Assembly (NCBI GenBank): GCA_049303315.1
Contig: JBAQMZ010000054.1
Span: 1-64,000, forward strand
Direction: 5' to 3'
Source of the DNA: Methanoperedens sp049303315
GTDB taxonomy: Archaea > Halobacteriota > Methanosarcinia > Methanosarcinales > Methanoperedenaceae
Length of the DNA stretch: 64,000 bases
Both the position numbers and the translations under genes were made by a program. Positions within the stretch are counted from its first letter, which is position 1. Each line of letters begins with the position of its first letter. The notes beneath the pieces were generated by a model. It searched no databases. It was not told the origin of the DNA and worked only from the letters and a program-made list of their open reading frames with translations. Below are positions 1 through 6,817 of this stretch, in pieces.

Positions 1-1022
1 CCGCTGAGGCTGAACTGCGCCGGCGCGCCCGCATCCGTTCCACGCATTATTCCACCCGCATCGAAGGCAATCGCCTCACGTTGGCAGAGGCTGAACAGGT
101 CATCGAGGGGAAACAGGCGCATTTCCACGGGCGGGAAAGAGATGTCAGTGAAGTGAAAAACTACTGGAATGCGCTGCTGCGCGTTGAGGAATGGGCTGTG
201 AAAAAAATGCCGCTCACAGAAGAGCTTATCCAGAGGCTTCATGCGCTCATAAAAGAGGGAGCGCGTGCTAAACCCACGCCTTACCGTGATGGTCAGAACG
301 TCATCCGCGATTCAGCATCAGGTGTAATAATCTATCTGCCGCCTGAAGCCAGAGATGTGCCCGCACTCATGGCAGCGCTTGTCGAGTGGGTGCAGAAGGC
401 AGAAAAAGAGGGCTTTCCCGTACCGCTCATCGCCGGTCTTGTGCATTACCAGTTCGTCACCATTCATCCTTACTATGACGGCAACGGCAGGACGGCGCGC
501 CTTCTTGCGACATTCATCCTGCACCGCGGCGGCTATGGATTGAATGGATTTTTCTCGCTGGAAGAACACCATGCGCGCGACCTGGAAGGCTATTACCGCT
601 CCCTTGCTGTTCATCCGCATCATAACTATTACGAGGGGCGTGCAGAAGCTGACCTGACGCTGTGGCTTGAATACTTCGCCAAAACGCTCGCTCTGGTATT
701 CACTGCCGCAAAGGATGAAGCGTTGCGATATGCCAAACGGGGTATCCCGGCAGAACCAGAAGAACTGCGTCGTCTTGACCACAGGGCGAGAACGGCTCTG
801 TCGCTGTTCGCCAAAACAGAACAGATTACTACATCACAGGTAGCCGCTACTCTGGGACTTTCAGAGCGTATGACCCGTTTGCTGCTCAATACGTGGGTCA
901 AAGATGGCTGGCTGGTCATAGCAAATCCATCTAACAGGAAACGTGCATATGGTTTATCGGTAATTTATCGGCAATATATTGATAGTTTATCGGCAATGCA
1001 TGAGGACGAACGTGAGATGTGA
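1..1022 (+). CDS. Fic family protein (probable AMPylator), 5' end outside window
   Basis: Fic enzymes usually transfer AMP from ATP to a hydroxyl of a target protein. The frame is open from base 3, so the gene starts upstream; a TTG at 81 is not the true start because the preceding codons read STHYSTRIEGN, the N-terminal Fic segment that carries the (S/T)xxxE(G/N) self-inhibitory helix. The catalytic loop HPYYDGNGR is intact at about 465-491, with an invariant His and the anion-binding GNGR. The last about 90 residues form a winged-helix-like region (TTSQVAATLGLSERMTRLL) typical of Fic proteins with a DNA-binding tail. Base composition is clearly more GC-rich than the glycan genes further on. 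The target is unknown. The family call is safe; AMP rather than another nucleotide as donor is inferred. Confidence 0.93.
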   Translation, partial: AEAELRRRARIRSTHYSTRIEGNRLTLAEAEQVIEGKQAHFHGRERDVSEVKNYWNALLRVEEWAVKKMPLTEELIQRLHALIKEGARAKPTPYRDGQNVIRDSASGVIIYLPPEARDVPALMAALVEWVQKAEKEGFPVPLIAGLVHYQFVTIHPYYDGNGRTARLLATFILHRGGYGLNGFFSLEEHHARDLEGYYRSLAVHPHHNYYEGRAEADLTLWLEYFAKTLALVFTAAKDEALRYAKRGIPAEPEELRRLDHRARTALSLFAKTEQITTSQVAATLGLSERMTRLLLNTWVKDGWLVIANPSNRKRAYGLSVIYRQYIDSLSAMHEDEREM

Positions 1023-1078
1023 ATTATAGAAATATAAATTACAAACATTTTTAGCAACCAAAAATAATCTAGAGGTTG

Positions 1079-1501
1079 ATGGTTCGAGTCCTTGCAACGG
1101 GTACGTTCGATATACTTCACCCAGGGCACCTGCTGTATCTTTCACACGCAAAGGCGCTGGGCGACGAGCTGTATGTAATCGTGGCGCGGGATTCGATGAT
1201 AAAACACAAACCAAAGCCCATTGTGCCAGAAGGGCAGAGGCTCGCTATGGTTGCAGCGCTTCGTATTGTGGATAAGGCGATGCTCGGGAGCGAGACCGAT
1301 ATGTTCGAGCCGCTTCGCGAGATAAGACCCGATATCATAGCGCTTGGTAAAAACCAGTTTTTCAATGAAAAAGAGCTGGAAGCACAATTAAAAAGCCACG
1401 GCATAAATGCAAAGGTGGTAAGACTCCAGTCGTTTGAGCAGTGCGAGCTGTGCAGCAGCGCGGCGATTATCAGGAGGATACTTGAGCGGAACGGCAGGTA
1501 A
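1079..1501 (+). CDS. ribL: FAD synthase (archaeal RibL, cytidylyltransferase-like)
   Basis: RibL transfers AMP from ATP to FMN, giving FAD, in the archaeal riboflavin pathway. The 140-residue protein opens with ATGTFDILHPGH, holding the nucleotidyltransferase HxGH motif at residues 14-17, and ends with SSAAIIRRI, in the place of the usual ISST-type phosphate-binding motif. GQRLAMVAALRIVD and the paired Cys near the C-terminus (CELC) fit archaeal RibL and its glycerol-3-phosphate cytidylyltransferase relatives. I take ATG 1079 over the TTG at 1076, since homologues begin MxRVLATGTFD. A GAGGT lies directly upstream at 1072-1076, unusually close. It converges with the aminotransferase gene, whose stop begins one base after the ribL stop codon. 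A glycerol-3-phosphate or other cytidylyltransferase role is the main alternative. Confidence 0.85.
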   Translation: MVRVLATGTFDILHPGHLLYLSHAKALGDELYVIVARDSMIKHKPKPIVPEGQRLAMVAALRIVDKAMLGSETDMFEPLREIRPDIIALGKNQFFNEKELEAQLKSHGINAKVVRLQSFEQCELCSSAAIIRRILERNGR

Positions 1502-2644
1502 TTATTCCAGCACAGCTTCCATGCGTCTGAGGGCCTCTTTGATGCGCTCCTGCGACGTGGCATACGATATCCTGATAAAATCATTGCCTAAAGAGCCGAA
1601 TGCCGAGCCGGGCGTAGTTGCGATGAAAGCTTTATTGAGAAGAAGTTCGGCTATTGCCTCGCCGCTTCCGTACTCGCTAACATCTGCAAAAGCGTAAAAA
1701 GCGCCATCGGGTTTTGCACATTTAATGCCGAGTTTATTCAATCCCCTGACCACCAGGTTTCTTCTTGCCCTGAATTCCTTGACCATGGCTGCAACAGGGG
1801 TCTGGTCGCCCTGGAGCGCCGCAAGGCCCGCGTACTGCACAAAGGAAGTTGCCTGGCTCACCGAGTGCGAGTGAAGTTTTAGCATCTGTTCGTAAATTTC
1901 TTTGGGCGCGCTCACGTACCCGAGGCGCCATCCGGTCATCGCATATGCTTTCGAGAATCCGTTGACGGTTATGGTCAGCTCCTGCATCCCGTCCATTGAG
2001 CCGATACTTATGTGCTTTTTGTCATAGATTATTTTCTCATAAATCTCATCTGATAATACAAAGATATTCTTATCAATCGCAAAATCGGCTATCTCTTTTA
2101 GCGTCGCTTTACTATAGACGCCGCCTGTGGGATTGCACGGGCTGTTGATAACGATAAGTTTAGTCTTTTCAGTTATGTATTCTCCAACATCAACAGGTGT
2201 GAAACCGTGATCGCGCCTTGTGGGCGCCCAGACCGTTCTTGCGCCTGAAAGTTTCACGCATGGGTCGTATGATACCCAGGCAGGGTCAAATATGATTGCT
2301 TCATCGCCTTCCTGCAATACCGATAGCATGACTTCAAAGATTGCCTGTTTTGCACCCGGGGTAACTATTATATTTCCAGGCTTTGTCTCGATTTTGTTAT
2401 CCTTTTTTAATTTCTCGGCAATAGCCCGCCGCAGTTCCGGTATTCCAGGTGAAGGAGTATAATGCGTTTCGCCGCGTTCAAGAGAAGCTTTGGCAGCTTC
2501 GATGATATGCGCAGGCGTGGTAAAATCCGGTTCTCCAAGGCTGAAGCTTATTATGTCTTTGCCCTGGCTTTTTAATTCACTTGCAAGATTTGATATCCGG
2601 AGTGTTGCAGATTCTGTGATGTTCTGCAGTCGTTTTGCTGTCAT
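1502..2644 (-). CDS. aspC: Class I PLP-dependent aminotransferase (aspartate aminotransferase-like)
   Basis: A 380-residue fold-type I aminotransferase, the usual length for the AspAT I-gamma/I-beta type group. Visible landmarks are SLGEPDFTTP (substrate end), NSPCNPTGG at about 168-175, LSDEIYEKI with the pyridine-N-binding Asp, and SKAYAMTGWRLGY with the PLP lysine at K232. It probably interconverts aspartate/oxaloacetate with glutamate/2-oxoglutarate, but family members also accept aromatic amino acids, so the substrate is not fixed by sequence alone. Start is the ATG at 2644. It is monocistronic here, convergent with ribL and separated by 57 nt from the next minus-strand gene. Confidence 0.9.
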   Translation of the reverse strand: MTAKRLQNITESATLRISNLASELKSQGKDIISFSLGEPDFTTPAHIIEAAKASLERGETHYTPSPGIPELRRAIAEKLKKDNKIETKPGNIIVTPGAKQAIFEVMLSVLQEGDEAIIFDPAWVSYDPCVKLSGARTVWAPTRRDHGFTPVDVGEYITEKTKLIVINSPCNPTGGVYSKATLKEIADFAIDKNIFVLSDEIYEKIIYDKKHISIGSMDGMQELTITVNGFSKAYAMTGWRLGYVSAPKEIYEQMLKLHSHSVSQATSFVQYAGLAALQGDQTPVAAMVKEFRARRNLVVRGLNKLGIKCAKPDGAFYAFADVSEYGSGEAIAELLLNKAFIATTPGSAFGSLGNDFIRISYATSQERIKEALRRMEAVLE

Positions 2645-2701
2645 AAAGTGTAGCTCAGTGACTAATTTCTTAATATTTAAGCCATTCTAAAGAAGAGCGA
2701 T

Positions 2702-3058
2702 TCAACGATTTATTTCATTCACAAAATCATTCTCAAGCTTTAGAGAATAGAAAAATATCGCTCCACCTTCAGGTACATCCTTCCACAGGTTTTTATCCAC
2801 GCAGTCATCGCCCAGCTCTTTGACAAGCCCTTCATAGGTGACGGCGGCAATTTTGTCGATATTAACAGCGATGCTCTCAAGCCGCCCGCTGTTTGCATTT
2901 CGTACCCTGTATACCCCCTTATTGAAGAATTTTGGAGAAATCAACGTGCTTTTGCCGTGTTCTTTTGCTTCATTTATTTTGAACTCATCCATGTCAAGAA
3001 TATGCCCGATTCTTTCAATGTCCAGTTTGAATGAAGTTGTGGAGTTCAACACAATCAC
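2702..3058 (-). CDS. Uncharacterised small protein, 118 aa
   Basis: I do not recognise this family. The protein starts with GTG (IVLNSTTSFKLDIERIGHILDMDEF), has no signal peptide, membrane segment or cysteine cluster, and has one Cys (DDCVDKNLW). The central stretch STLISPKFFNKGVYRVRN followed by alternating hydrophobics suggests a compact beta-rich cytoplasmic fold. A TATA-like ATTAAATAC lies about 25 nt before the start, suggesting a leaderless transcript. It sits alone between the aminotransferase and RNase Z genes on the same strand. Codon use resembles neighbours, so it is probably a real gene rather than a shadow. Confidence 0.6.
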   Translation of the reverse strand: MIVLNSTTSFKLDIERIGHILDMDEFKINEAKEHGKSTLISPKFFNKGVYRVRNANSGRLESIAVNIDKIAAVTYEGLVKELGDDCVDKNLWKDVPEGGAIFFYSLKLENDFVNEINR

Positions 3059-3101
3059 TCAATGATTATGTACATGCGTGTATTTAATGTTTAGTCCCTT
3101 T

Positions 3102-3123
3102 GTCCCCGTATTTAAATACGGGG
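3102..3123. repeat. 22-bp palindrome centred on TATTTAAATA, also found inside the IMPase gene
   Basis: The spacer between the hypothetical gene and RNase Z contains CCCCGTATTTAAATACGGGG. Twenty bases (3102-3121) recur exactly, in inverted orientation, at 18271-18290 inside the IMPase coding region. It could act as a terminator-like hairpin for the minus-strand RNase Z region, a TATA-like element, or be a copy of a small dispersed palindrome. Confidence 0.6.
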
Positions 3124-3148
3124 TCTCATACAGGGTTTCATTCGGGTC

Positions 3149-4060
3149 TTAATCGGATAGCGGTATCTCTATTTCTAACAAATCTTCTGCGATTTTAACA
3201 TTATCAAACACGGTTTTGGCATCATGCAGCAAAGGTTCCGCGCTCTCCGAATACCTGGAACTGATATGGGTTAATATCAACTGTTTTACCTTTGCTTTTT
3301 TCGCAAGCCGGGCAGCTTCCCCTGCTGTTGAGTGTTTTGTTTCGATTGCCCAGTCCTTAAGCTCATCAGAAAGTGTGCCGTCGTGGATAAGTAAATCAGC
3401 TTTCGCACTTACTTTTTCGATGGATTCGCACGGCCGGGTATCTCCGGTATAAACTATTTTCCTGCCGGGCCGGCTTTTTCCAATAACCTCAGAGGGTAAA
3501 ATTGTCCTGCCCTTTATGATGACAGGTTCGCCCCTCTGGAGTTTTGAAAAATGTGGGCCAACGGGAACCCCAAGTTTGATAGCTTTTTCCCTGTTAAACC
3601 TCCCTGCACGTTTTTTCTCTTCAATGACATAACCGAGGCTCGGAATGCCGTGGTCAGTACCGATTGCCCTGATGGAATAAGCTCCTTTGTCAATTACATC
3701 GCCGTCTTTCAGTTCATGAGCATTTATTACAAATCCAAGCTTGTAATAACCAAGCTGCACGAGGAGGTTTACGAATTGTTTTGTCCATTCAGGGCCGTAT
3801 ATTTCAAGAGGCTCGGTTCTTCCGTTAAATGACATTGTCTGGATAAGTCCCGGGATTCCGAGGAAATGGTCAGCGTGGAAGTGCGTGATGAAGATGGAAT
3901 TTATTTTCATTCCGGTCTTTGCACGCATCATCTGCTGCTGGGTGCCCTCGCCGCAGTCAAATAGCAAAAGCTCACCTTCCCGGTTGACCAATATCGCGGA
4001 GGGGTTGCGGTTTGGTGTGGGCAGGGTTCCGCCTGTGCCAAGAAATGTTACCCGAAGCAT
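3149..4060 (-). CDS. rnz: Ribonuclease Z (tRNase Z), tRNA 3' processing
   Basis: RNase Z cuts pre-tRNAs just after the discriminator base so that CCA can be added. The 303-residue length is that of the short (ElaC-type) form. The metallo-beta-lactamase signature ITHFHADHFLG gives HxHxDH at residues 60-65, preceded by FLGTGGTLPTPNRNPSA and DCGEGTQQQM, both characteristic of RNase Z rather than generic beta-lactamase-fold hydrolases. Later metal ligands are visible in VYTGDTRP and LTHISSRY. It is transcribed away from tRNA-Tyr on the same strand; ATTATTTAAATCC about 25 nt upstream is a likely TATA box, giving a leaderless mRNA. Both nearby tRNAs lack an encoded CCA end, matching this processing route. 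Confidence 0.95.
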   Translation of the reverse strand: MLRVTFLGTGGTLPTPNRNPSAILVNREGELLLFDCGEGTQQQMMRAKTGMKINSIFITHFHADHFLGIPGLIQTMSFNGRTEPLEIYGPEWTKQFVNLLVQLGYYKLGFVINAHELKDGDVIDKGAYSIRAIGTDHGIPSLGYVIEEKKRAGRFNREKAIKLGVPVGPHFSKLQRGEPVIIKGRTILPSEVIGKSRPGRKIVYTGDTRPCESIEKVSAKADLLIHDGTLSDELKDWAIETKHSTAGEAARLAKKAKVKQLILTHISSRYSESAEPLLHDAKTVFDNVKIAEDLLEIEIPLSD

Positions 4061-4121
4061 AAGGGGCTAATTTGCGCTGGGGATTTAAATAATTCACTTA
4101 TTCAAAAATACAAAAAAAATA

Positions 4122-4291
4122 TCCCGCCTCCCAGACTCGAACCGGGGACTTCGCGGTGCCTGCGCGGTAATGTGTGCATAAACATAGCGCTGGGGTATGC
4201 GAAGCATACCCCGCATTTGATAAACCATTCTTAAAGGTTTGCACATGAACCAAACTACAGCCGCGCACTCTAGCCACTGAGTTAAGGCGGG
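4122..4291 (-). tRNA. tRNA-Tyr(GTA) with a 97-nt intron
   Basis: Exon 1 is 4291-4255 and exon 2 is 4157-4122. The acceptor stem CCCGCCT/AGGCGGG has the archaeal tRNA-Tyr C1-G72 pair; the D stem is ACTC/GAGT, the anticodon stem CGCGG/CCGCG, and the T arm CCCGG-TTCGAGT-CTGGG; the discriminator is A. The loop reads CTGTAG with anticodon GTA at 4258-4256. Removing 4158-4254 joins position 37 to 38 and gives a 73-nt tRNA. CTGT of exon 1 can pair with GCAG near the intron end, as in the central helix of a bulge-helix-bulge splicing motif. No CCA is encoded. The intron carries the stem-loop repeat listed separately. Confidence 0.93.
4192..4241. repeat. Stem-loop repeat, copy 1, inside the tRNA-Tyr intron
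   Basis: GGGGTATGC-GAA-GCATACCCC forms a perfect hairpin and is followed by TTTGATAAACC, one variable base, then TTCTTAAAGGTTT, which itself pairs (AAACC/GGTTT). The same arrangement recurs at 26372-26420, with the loop GAA replaced by TTC. The GCGAAGC core is known to form an unusually stable mini-hairpin in DNA. It occupies half of the intron. Confidence 0.75.
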
Positions 4292-4309
4292 ATTGCCTTT
4301 GAATAAGCA

Positions 4310-4319
4310 CAAATATACT
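4310..4319 (-). promoter_or_regulatory. Likely TATA box of tRNA-Tyr
   Basis: On the minus strand AAGTATATTT is centred about 24 nt upstream of the first tRNA base, the usual archaeal TATA-to-start distance. No other element was identified. Confidence 0.45.
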
Positions 4320-4380
4320 TAACCCTTTCTTTGTTTTGTGGGTGTAAAATCCGTTGGTGTTAAATCTGGTATAAAGTAAC

Positions 4381-4446
4381 TTTGCGCTCTTGGCGTGCTT
4401 TGCGGTGCAGGATTTTTCACCGCAGAGGGCGCAAAGTACGCAAAGG
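4381..4446. repeat. Inverted GCGCAAAG-type decamer repeat
   Basis: Two arms, 4381-4407 (CTTTGCGG-containing) and 4417-4446 (CACCGCAGAGGGCGC...), are imperfect reverse complements made of about 9-10 bp units of the form CGCAAAGNN. This resembles a dispersed repeat type seen between genes in many prokaryotes. It lies in the tRNA-Tyr/tRNA-Arg spacer, and no gene explains it. Confidence 0.6.
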
Positions 4447-4532
4447 ATTGCAGAAAACCAAACTATTTTACAGTCCCTTTCTTTTAAACGATAAATTAAA
4501 GTCCACACACTGATATTTAGGAACAACCCTGA

Positions 4533-4607
4533 GGGCGCGTGGCCTAGTCTGGATATAGCGGCAGCCTCCTAAGCTGTAGATCGGGGGTTCGAATCCCTCC
4601 GCGCCCG
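4533..4607 (+). tRNA. tRNA-Arg(CCT)
   Basis: Acceptor stem GGGCGCG/CGCGCCC, anticodon stem GCAGC/GCTGT around loop CTCCTAA (anticodon CCT, reading AGG), and T arm GGGGG-TTCGAAT-CCCTC; discriminator G, no encoded CCA, no intron. The D stem is weak: GCCT faces TAGC, so only two canonical pairs form where related tRNAs have three or four. Otherwise the fold and length (75 nt) are normal. It probably uses AT-rich TATA-like sequence near 4490-4500. Confidence 0.9.
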
Positions 4608-4624
4608 TTTAATATAAAATCAGG

Positions 4625-4738
4625 ATGGATGAGAAGAAATCAAAAAAATCAATTCTTCGTGAAATCGAGAACGGAAAAGGCAGCACAGGTATGTCGAGAA
4701 AACGGTGTTCATTCATCCATCGGGTATGTCACTCCTGA
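4625..4738 (+). pseudogene. Possible truncated gene start run into an IS end
   Basis: A 37-codon frame opens MDEKKSKKSILREIENGKG and then runs out of frame into the transposase-tail remnant at about 4705. The first about 20 residues look like a genuine lysine-rich N-terminus whose remainder was lost when the insertion element landed. No family can be assigned from this stub; it may also be a chance ORF. Confidence 0.3.
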
Positions 4739-4816
4739 AGAATTTGAAAAGTCTGATGGGAGGTTTTAAATAGTGAAGTTTCTTAACTGGTTGTACGCAA
4801 AATGGGATTCAGTCCA
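4705..4816 (+). mobile_element. Solo right end of an IS150-like (IS3 family) element, copy 1
   Basis: In one frame the segment reads GVHSSIGYVTPEEFEKSDGRF then stop at 4767-4769, the end of an IS3-family OrfB integrase (normally RPHSSLGYLTP...). The following 47 bases end ...CAAAATGGGATTCAGTCCA; the reverse complement TGGACTGAATCCCATTTTG matches the style of IS150-group terminal repeats. The rest of the element is absent. About 90 percent identical to 5795-5907. Confidence 0.7.
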
Positions 4817-4819
4817 ACT

Positions 4820-5743
4820 ATGAGCGAAACAGATGAAATAAAGAAGCAAAAGGAGAGGCTCAGTAAAATAAACGAGCTTCTTGAGAAACTGGATGAGAAA
4901 TTTGTACAGGGCGAGATTACCGAGGCTAAATACAGGGAGTTATCTGGGAGATATAAAGCCGAGGCTGATGGACTTAAGAATCTGATAACTGAGAAAGAGC
5001 TTATGCAGGATGTTGGGCTCAGGGCTGAAGAAAAGGAAGAGAAACAGGCAAAGACACCCCTCAAACCCGTAATAGGTGTTGTTTTAATGGTAGCGATCAC
5101 TGTCATACTGGCGGCAGTAATTGCTGCATTCGTATTCGGTATGGGCGGCAATGATGTGCCCGTAGAAAAGACACCATCACTATGGACAATAGCAAATGAG
5201 TTAAATAAGAAATGCAGTGATGCAATCAGATCAAAAACCAATTCAACCAGTGTCTGTCAAGAAGAATTAGATTATCTCTATGCGAATAGAGCAGCGCTTG
5301 ACTCCACTTCAACTTCAAAACAATGGGCAACTGATACCATTAAAATCCTTGAAGAAAATAAAGCAAAGGAAATACGGTATAAAGAACGGTCTATAATCTT
5401 TGACAAAGCAAAAGAACTGAATCAGAGGTGCAATGCCGCAATCGACGCTTCAAATAATAATGGTGAGATAGCAGCTGGAAGCAACGACAAAGACCTTTAC
5501 AGGAAACAAGTTATTCTCCTGCAAGAACAAAGGGATATTTGTTGGGAAGAAATAAGTTATCTCTATGCAAATAGAGAAGTGCTTGATAGTGGTGATACAA
5601 AATATTGGGCAAGCAATACTATCACAAGACTCGAAACCAATAGGGAACGAATAAGGAATAGCATAGAAGAAATAAATAAATATCTCAGCGCATCCAACCA
5701 GCAGCAGACCACATGGAGATGGTACTACTGGTATAGATATTGA
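4820..5743 (+). CDS. Membrane protein: coiled-coil head, internal pilin-like segment, duplicated extracytoplasmic domain
   Basis: Function unknown. Residues 1-80 are charged and helical (ETDEIKKQKERLSKINELLEKL...), resembling SHOCT-like/coiled-coil linkers. Residues 83-108 (PVIGVVLMVAITVILAAVI) are almost exactly the hydrophobic segment of archaeal type IV pilins, but internal rather than N-terminal and without the usual AVS before PVIG. The rest, about 110-307, is two copies of one unit: (A)xELNxxC...LDYLYANRAALDS... and AKELNQRC...ISYLYANREVLDS..., each with paired Cys that could form a disulfide outside the cell. I chose ATG 4820 because the frame's first six residues (from 4802) lie in the IS end. 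The likely TATA (GTTTTAAATA, 4763-4772) is also inside it. The gene is bracketed by direct IS-end repeats. Confidence 0.75.
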   Translation: MSETDEIKKQKERLSKINELLEKLDEKFVQGEITEAKYRELSGRYKAEADGLKNLITEKELMQDVGLRAEEKEEKQAKTPLKPVIGVVLMVAITVILAAVIAAFVFGMGGNDVPVEKTPSLWTIANELNKKCSDAIRSKTNSTSVCQEELDYLYANRAALDSTSTSKQWATDTIKILEENKAKEIRYKERSIIFDKAKELNQRCNAAIDASNNNGEIAAGSNDKDLYRKQVILLQEQRDICWEEISYLYANREVLDSGDTKYWASNTITRLETNRERIRNSIEEINKYLSASNQQQTTWRWYYWYRY

Positions 5744-5794
5744 AGGCGGGCGCATGATATGAAGTGTGCACGATCGCAGGGCACCCCCCGCACA

Positions 5795-5907
5795 ACTTTA
5801 CATGCATCTATCGGGTATGTAACTCCTGAAGAATTTGAAAAATCTGAAAGGAGTTTTTAAATAGGAAAGTTTCTTAACTGGTTGTACACAAAATGGGGTT
5901 CAGTCCA
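5795..5907 (+). mobile_element. Solo right end of the same IS150-like element, copy 2
   Basis: The frame reads RTTLHASIGYVTPEEFEKS then ERSF and stop at 5858-5860, followed by the same terminal sequence as copy 1, ending CAGTCCA at 5907. Base 5907 is exactly the junction with the phosphopantothenate synthetase gene on the other strand, whose last 16 codons and stop are read from this IS end. Confidence 0.72.
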
Positions 5908-6615
5908 CAGCAGCGAATTAGCTAAGTTTTTCTTATTATCGAATTCCTTAACCAATTTTTGCAGTTCTTTTTCATTTCTGTTTTTATGTTTTTCTGCGAA
6001 TTTGGATATGTTCGGTACAGCGCGGATAATATTATCCACGATTGTTATCGTTGCACACTGCGCCGTCCTTGAGAGCGGATTCAGGTCGATGGCAATTACG
6101 GTTTTACCCATATCCACAAGGGCTTTGCACCTGTCCCCGTCTTCAAGAGGAACAAGTACGACATCGGCACTGAAGATGCCTTTTCCATCCACTTTTCCCC
6201 GCTCATGGGAAAGTCCGGGTATCAGGGCATCGCTCTTCGTGAACATTTTTTTGGCGCCAAGTGAGCGAAGATGTTCGATGATTTTATTCACCCTTTCTTC
6301 TGTCCTGTGAAATAGATTGACCTCAAGCGGAGCATTGATAATCTCGCTTAGCTTTATGATTTCAGCGGGTACAAGGGCTGCAACATTCCCATTGACCGAG
6401 ATTACGGGTTTTTTTGCCAGAAGCAGCGTAGCCGTTGCAACTTTTTCAGCCTTTAAAGCGGTTTTTGAGGTTTTTTCACCGAGTAAGTAATCAAATGCCT
6501 CCCCCCGCCCCTGGGCAATCAGCCCGTGTATGCTCGTTATTCCTTTTTCAACACCCTTTACTATCAATTCCCTTGTCATCAGGGATTCGTATCTGGGATG
6601 ATTTTTTGGAATCAT
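5857..6615 (-). CDS. 4-phosphopantoate--beta-alanine ligase (phosphopantothenate synthetase)
   Basis: This archaeal CoA-pathway enzyme joins 4-phosphopantoate to beta-alanine using ATP, replacing bacterial PanC/CoaA. The sequence IPKNHPRYESLMTRELIVKG, GLIAQGRGEAFDYLLGEKT, and the central ALVPAEIIKLSEIINAPLEVNLF are typical of the family (former DUF137). A GTG at 6642 opens the frame, but homologues begin near MxxIPxxHPRYxSL, so ATG 6615 is preferred (252 residues). The last 16 residues (WTEPHFVYNQLRNFPI) are encoded by the IS right end at 5857-5907, so the native tail was replaced; the core is intact and the enzyme is probably still active. Its partner pantoate kinase, often adjacent in relatives, lies 4.8 kb upstream. 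Confidence 0.92.
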   Translation of the reverse strand: MIPKNHPRYESLMTRELIVKGVEKGITSIHGLIAQGRGEAFDYLLGEKTSKTALKAEKVATATLLLAKKPVISVNGNVAALVPAEIIKLSEIINAPLEVNLFHRTEERVNKIIEHLRSLGAKKMFTKSDALIPGLSHERGKVDGKGIFSADVVLVPLEDGDRCKALVDMGKTVIAIDLNPLSRTAQCATITIVDNIIRAVPNISKFAEKHKNRNEKELQKLVKEFDNKKNLANSLLWTEPHFVYNQLRNFPI

Positions 6616-6765
6616 AACAAATGCATCCGCAACGCCAACCACGATGGGCGTCGATTGTTAAATCTTTTAGTAATTTCGAATTTTCTATATATGATAAGGA
6701 ACCCATTTGAAGTAAAATCTTCTGTCAAGTTCTTAAATAACCAAAGCAATTCTTGAACAAAATAA

Positions 6766-6797
6766 ACCGCAGATAAACGCAGATGAACGCAGATTTC
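6766..6797. repeat. Decamer direct repeat CGCAGATNAA x3
   Basis: Three consecutive 10-bp units, CGCAGATAAA, CGCAGATGAA, CGCAGATTTC, begin at 6768. The same phrase is familiar as an intergenic repeat in many unrelated prokaryotic genomes. It lies in the 200-bp spacer between phosphopantothenate synthetase and the large propeller protein; nothing else is evident in that spacer. Confidence 0.65.
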
Positions 6798-6817
6798 AGG
6801 TATCATAATTTATGTTA

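Noticed and set aside
1081..1091. GGTTCGAGTCC resembling a tRNA T loop, possible tRNA-derived attachment site
   Set aside because: Flanking bases do not form a T stem or acceptor stem, and the stretch encodes the conserved start of RibL.
4098..4526. Minus-strand open frames of 72 and 142 codons
   Set aside because: They run across the tRNA-Tyr gene and the inverted repeat; no protein family resemblance.
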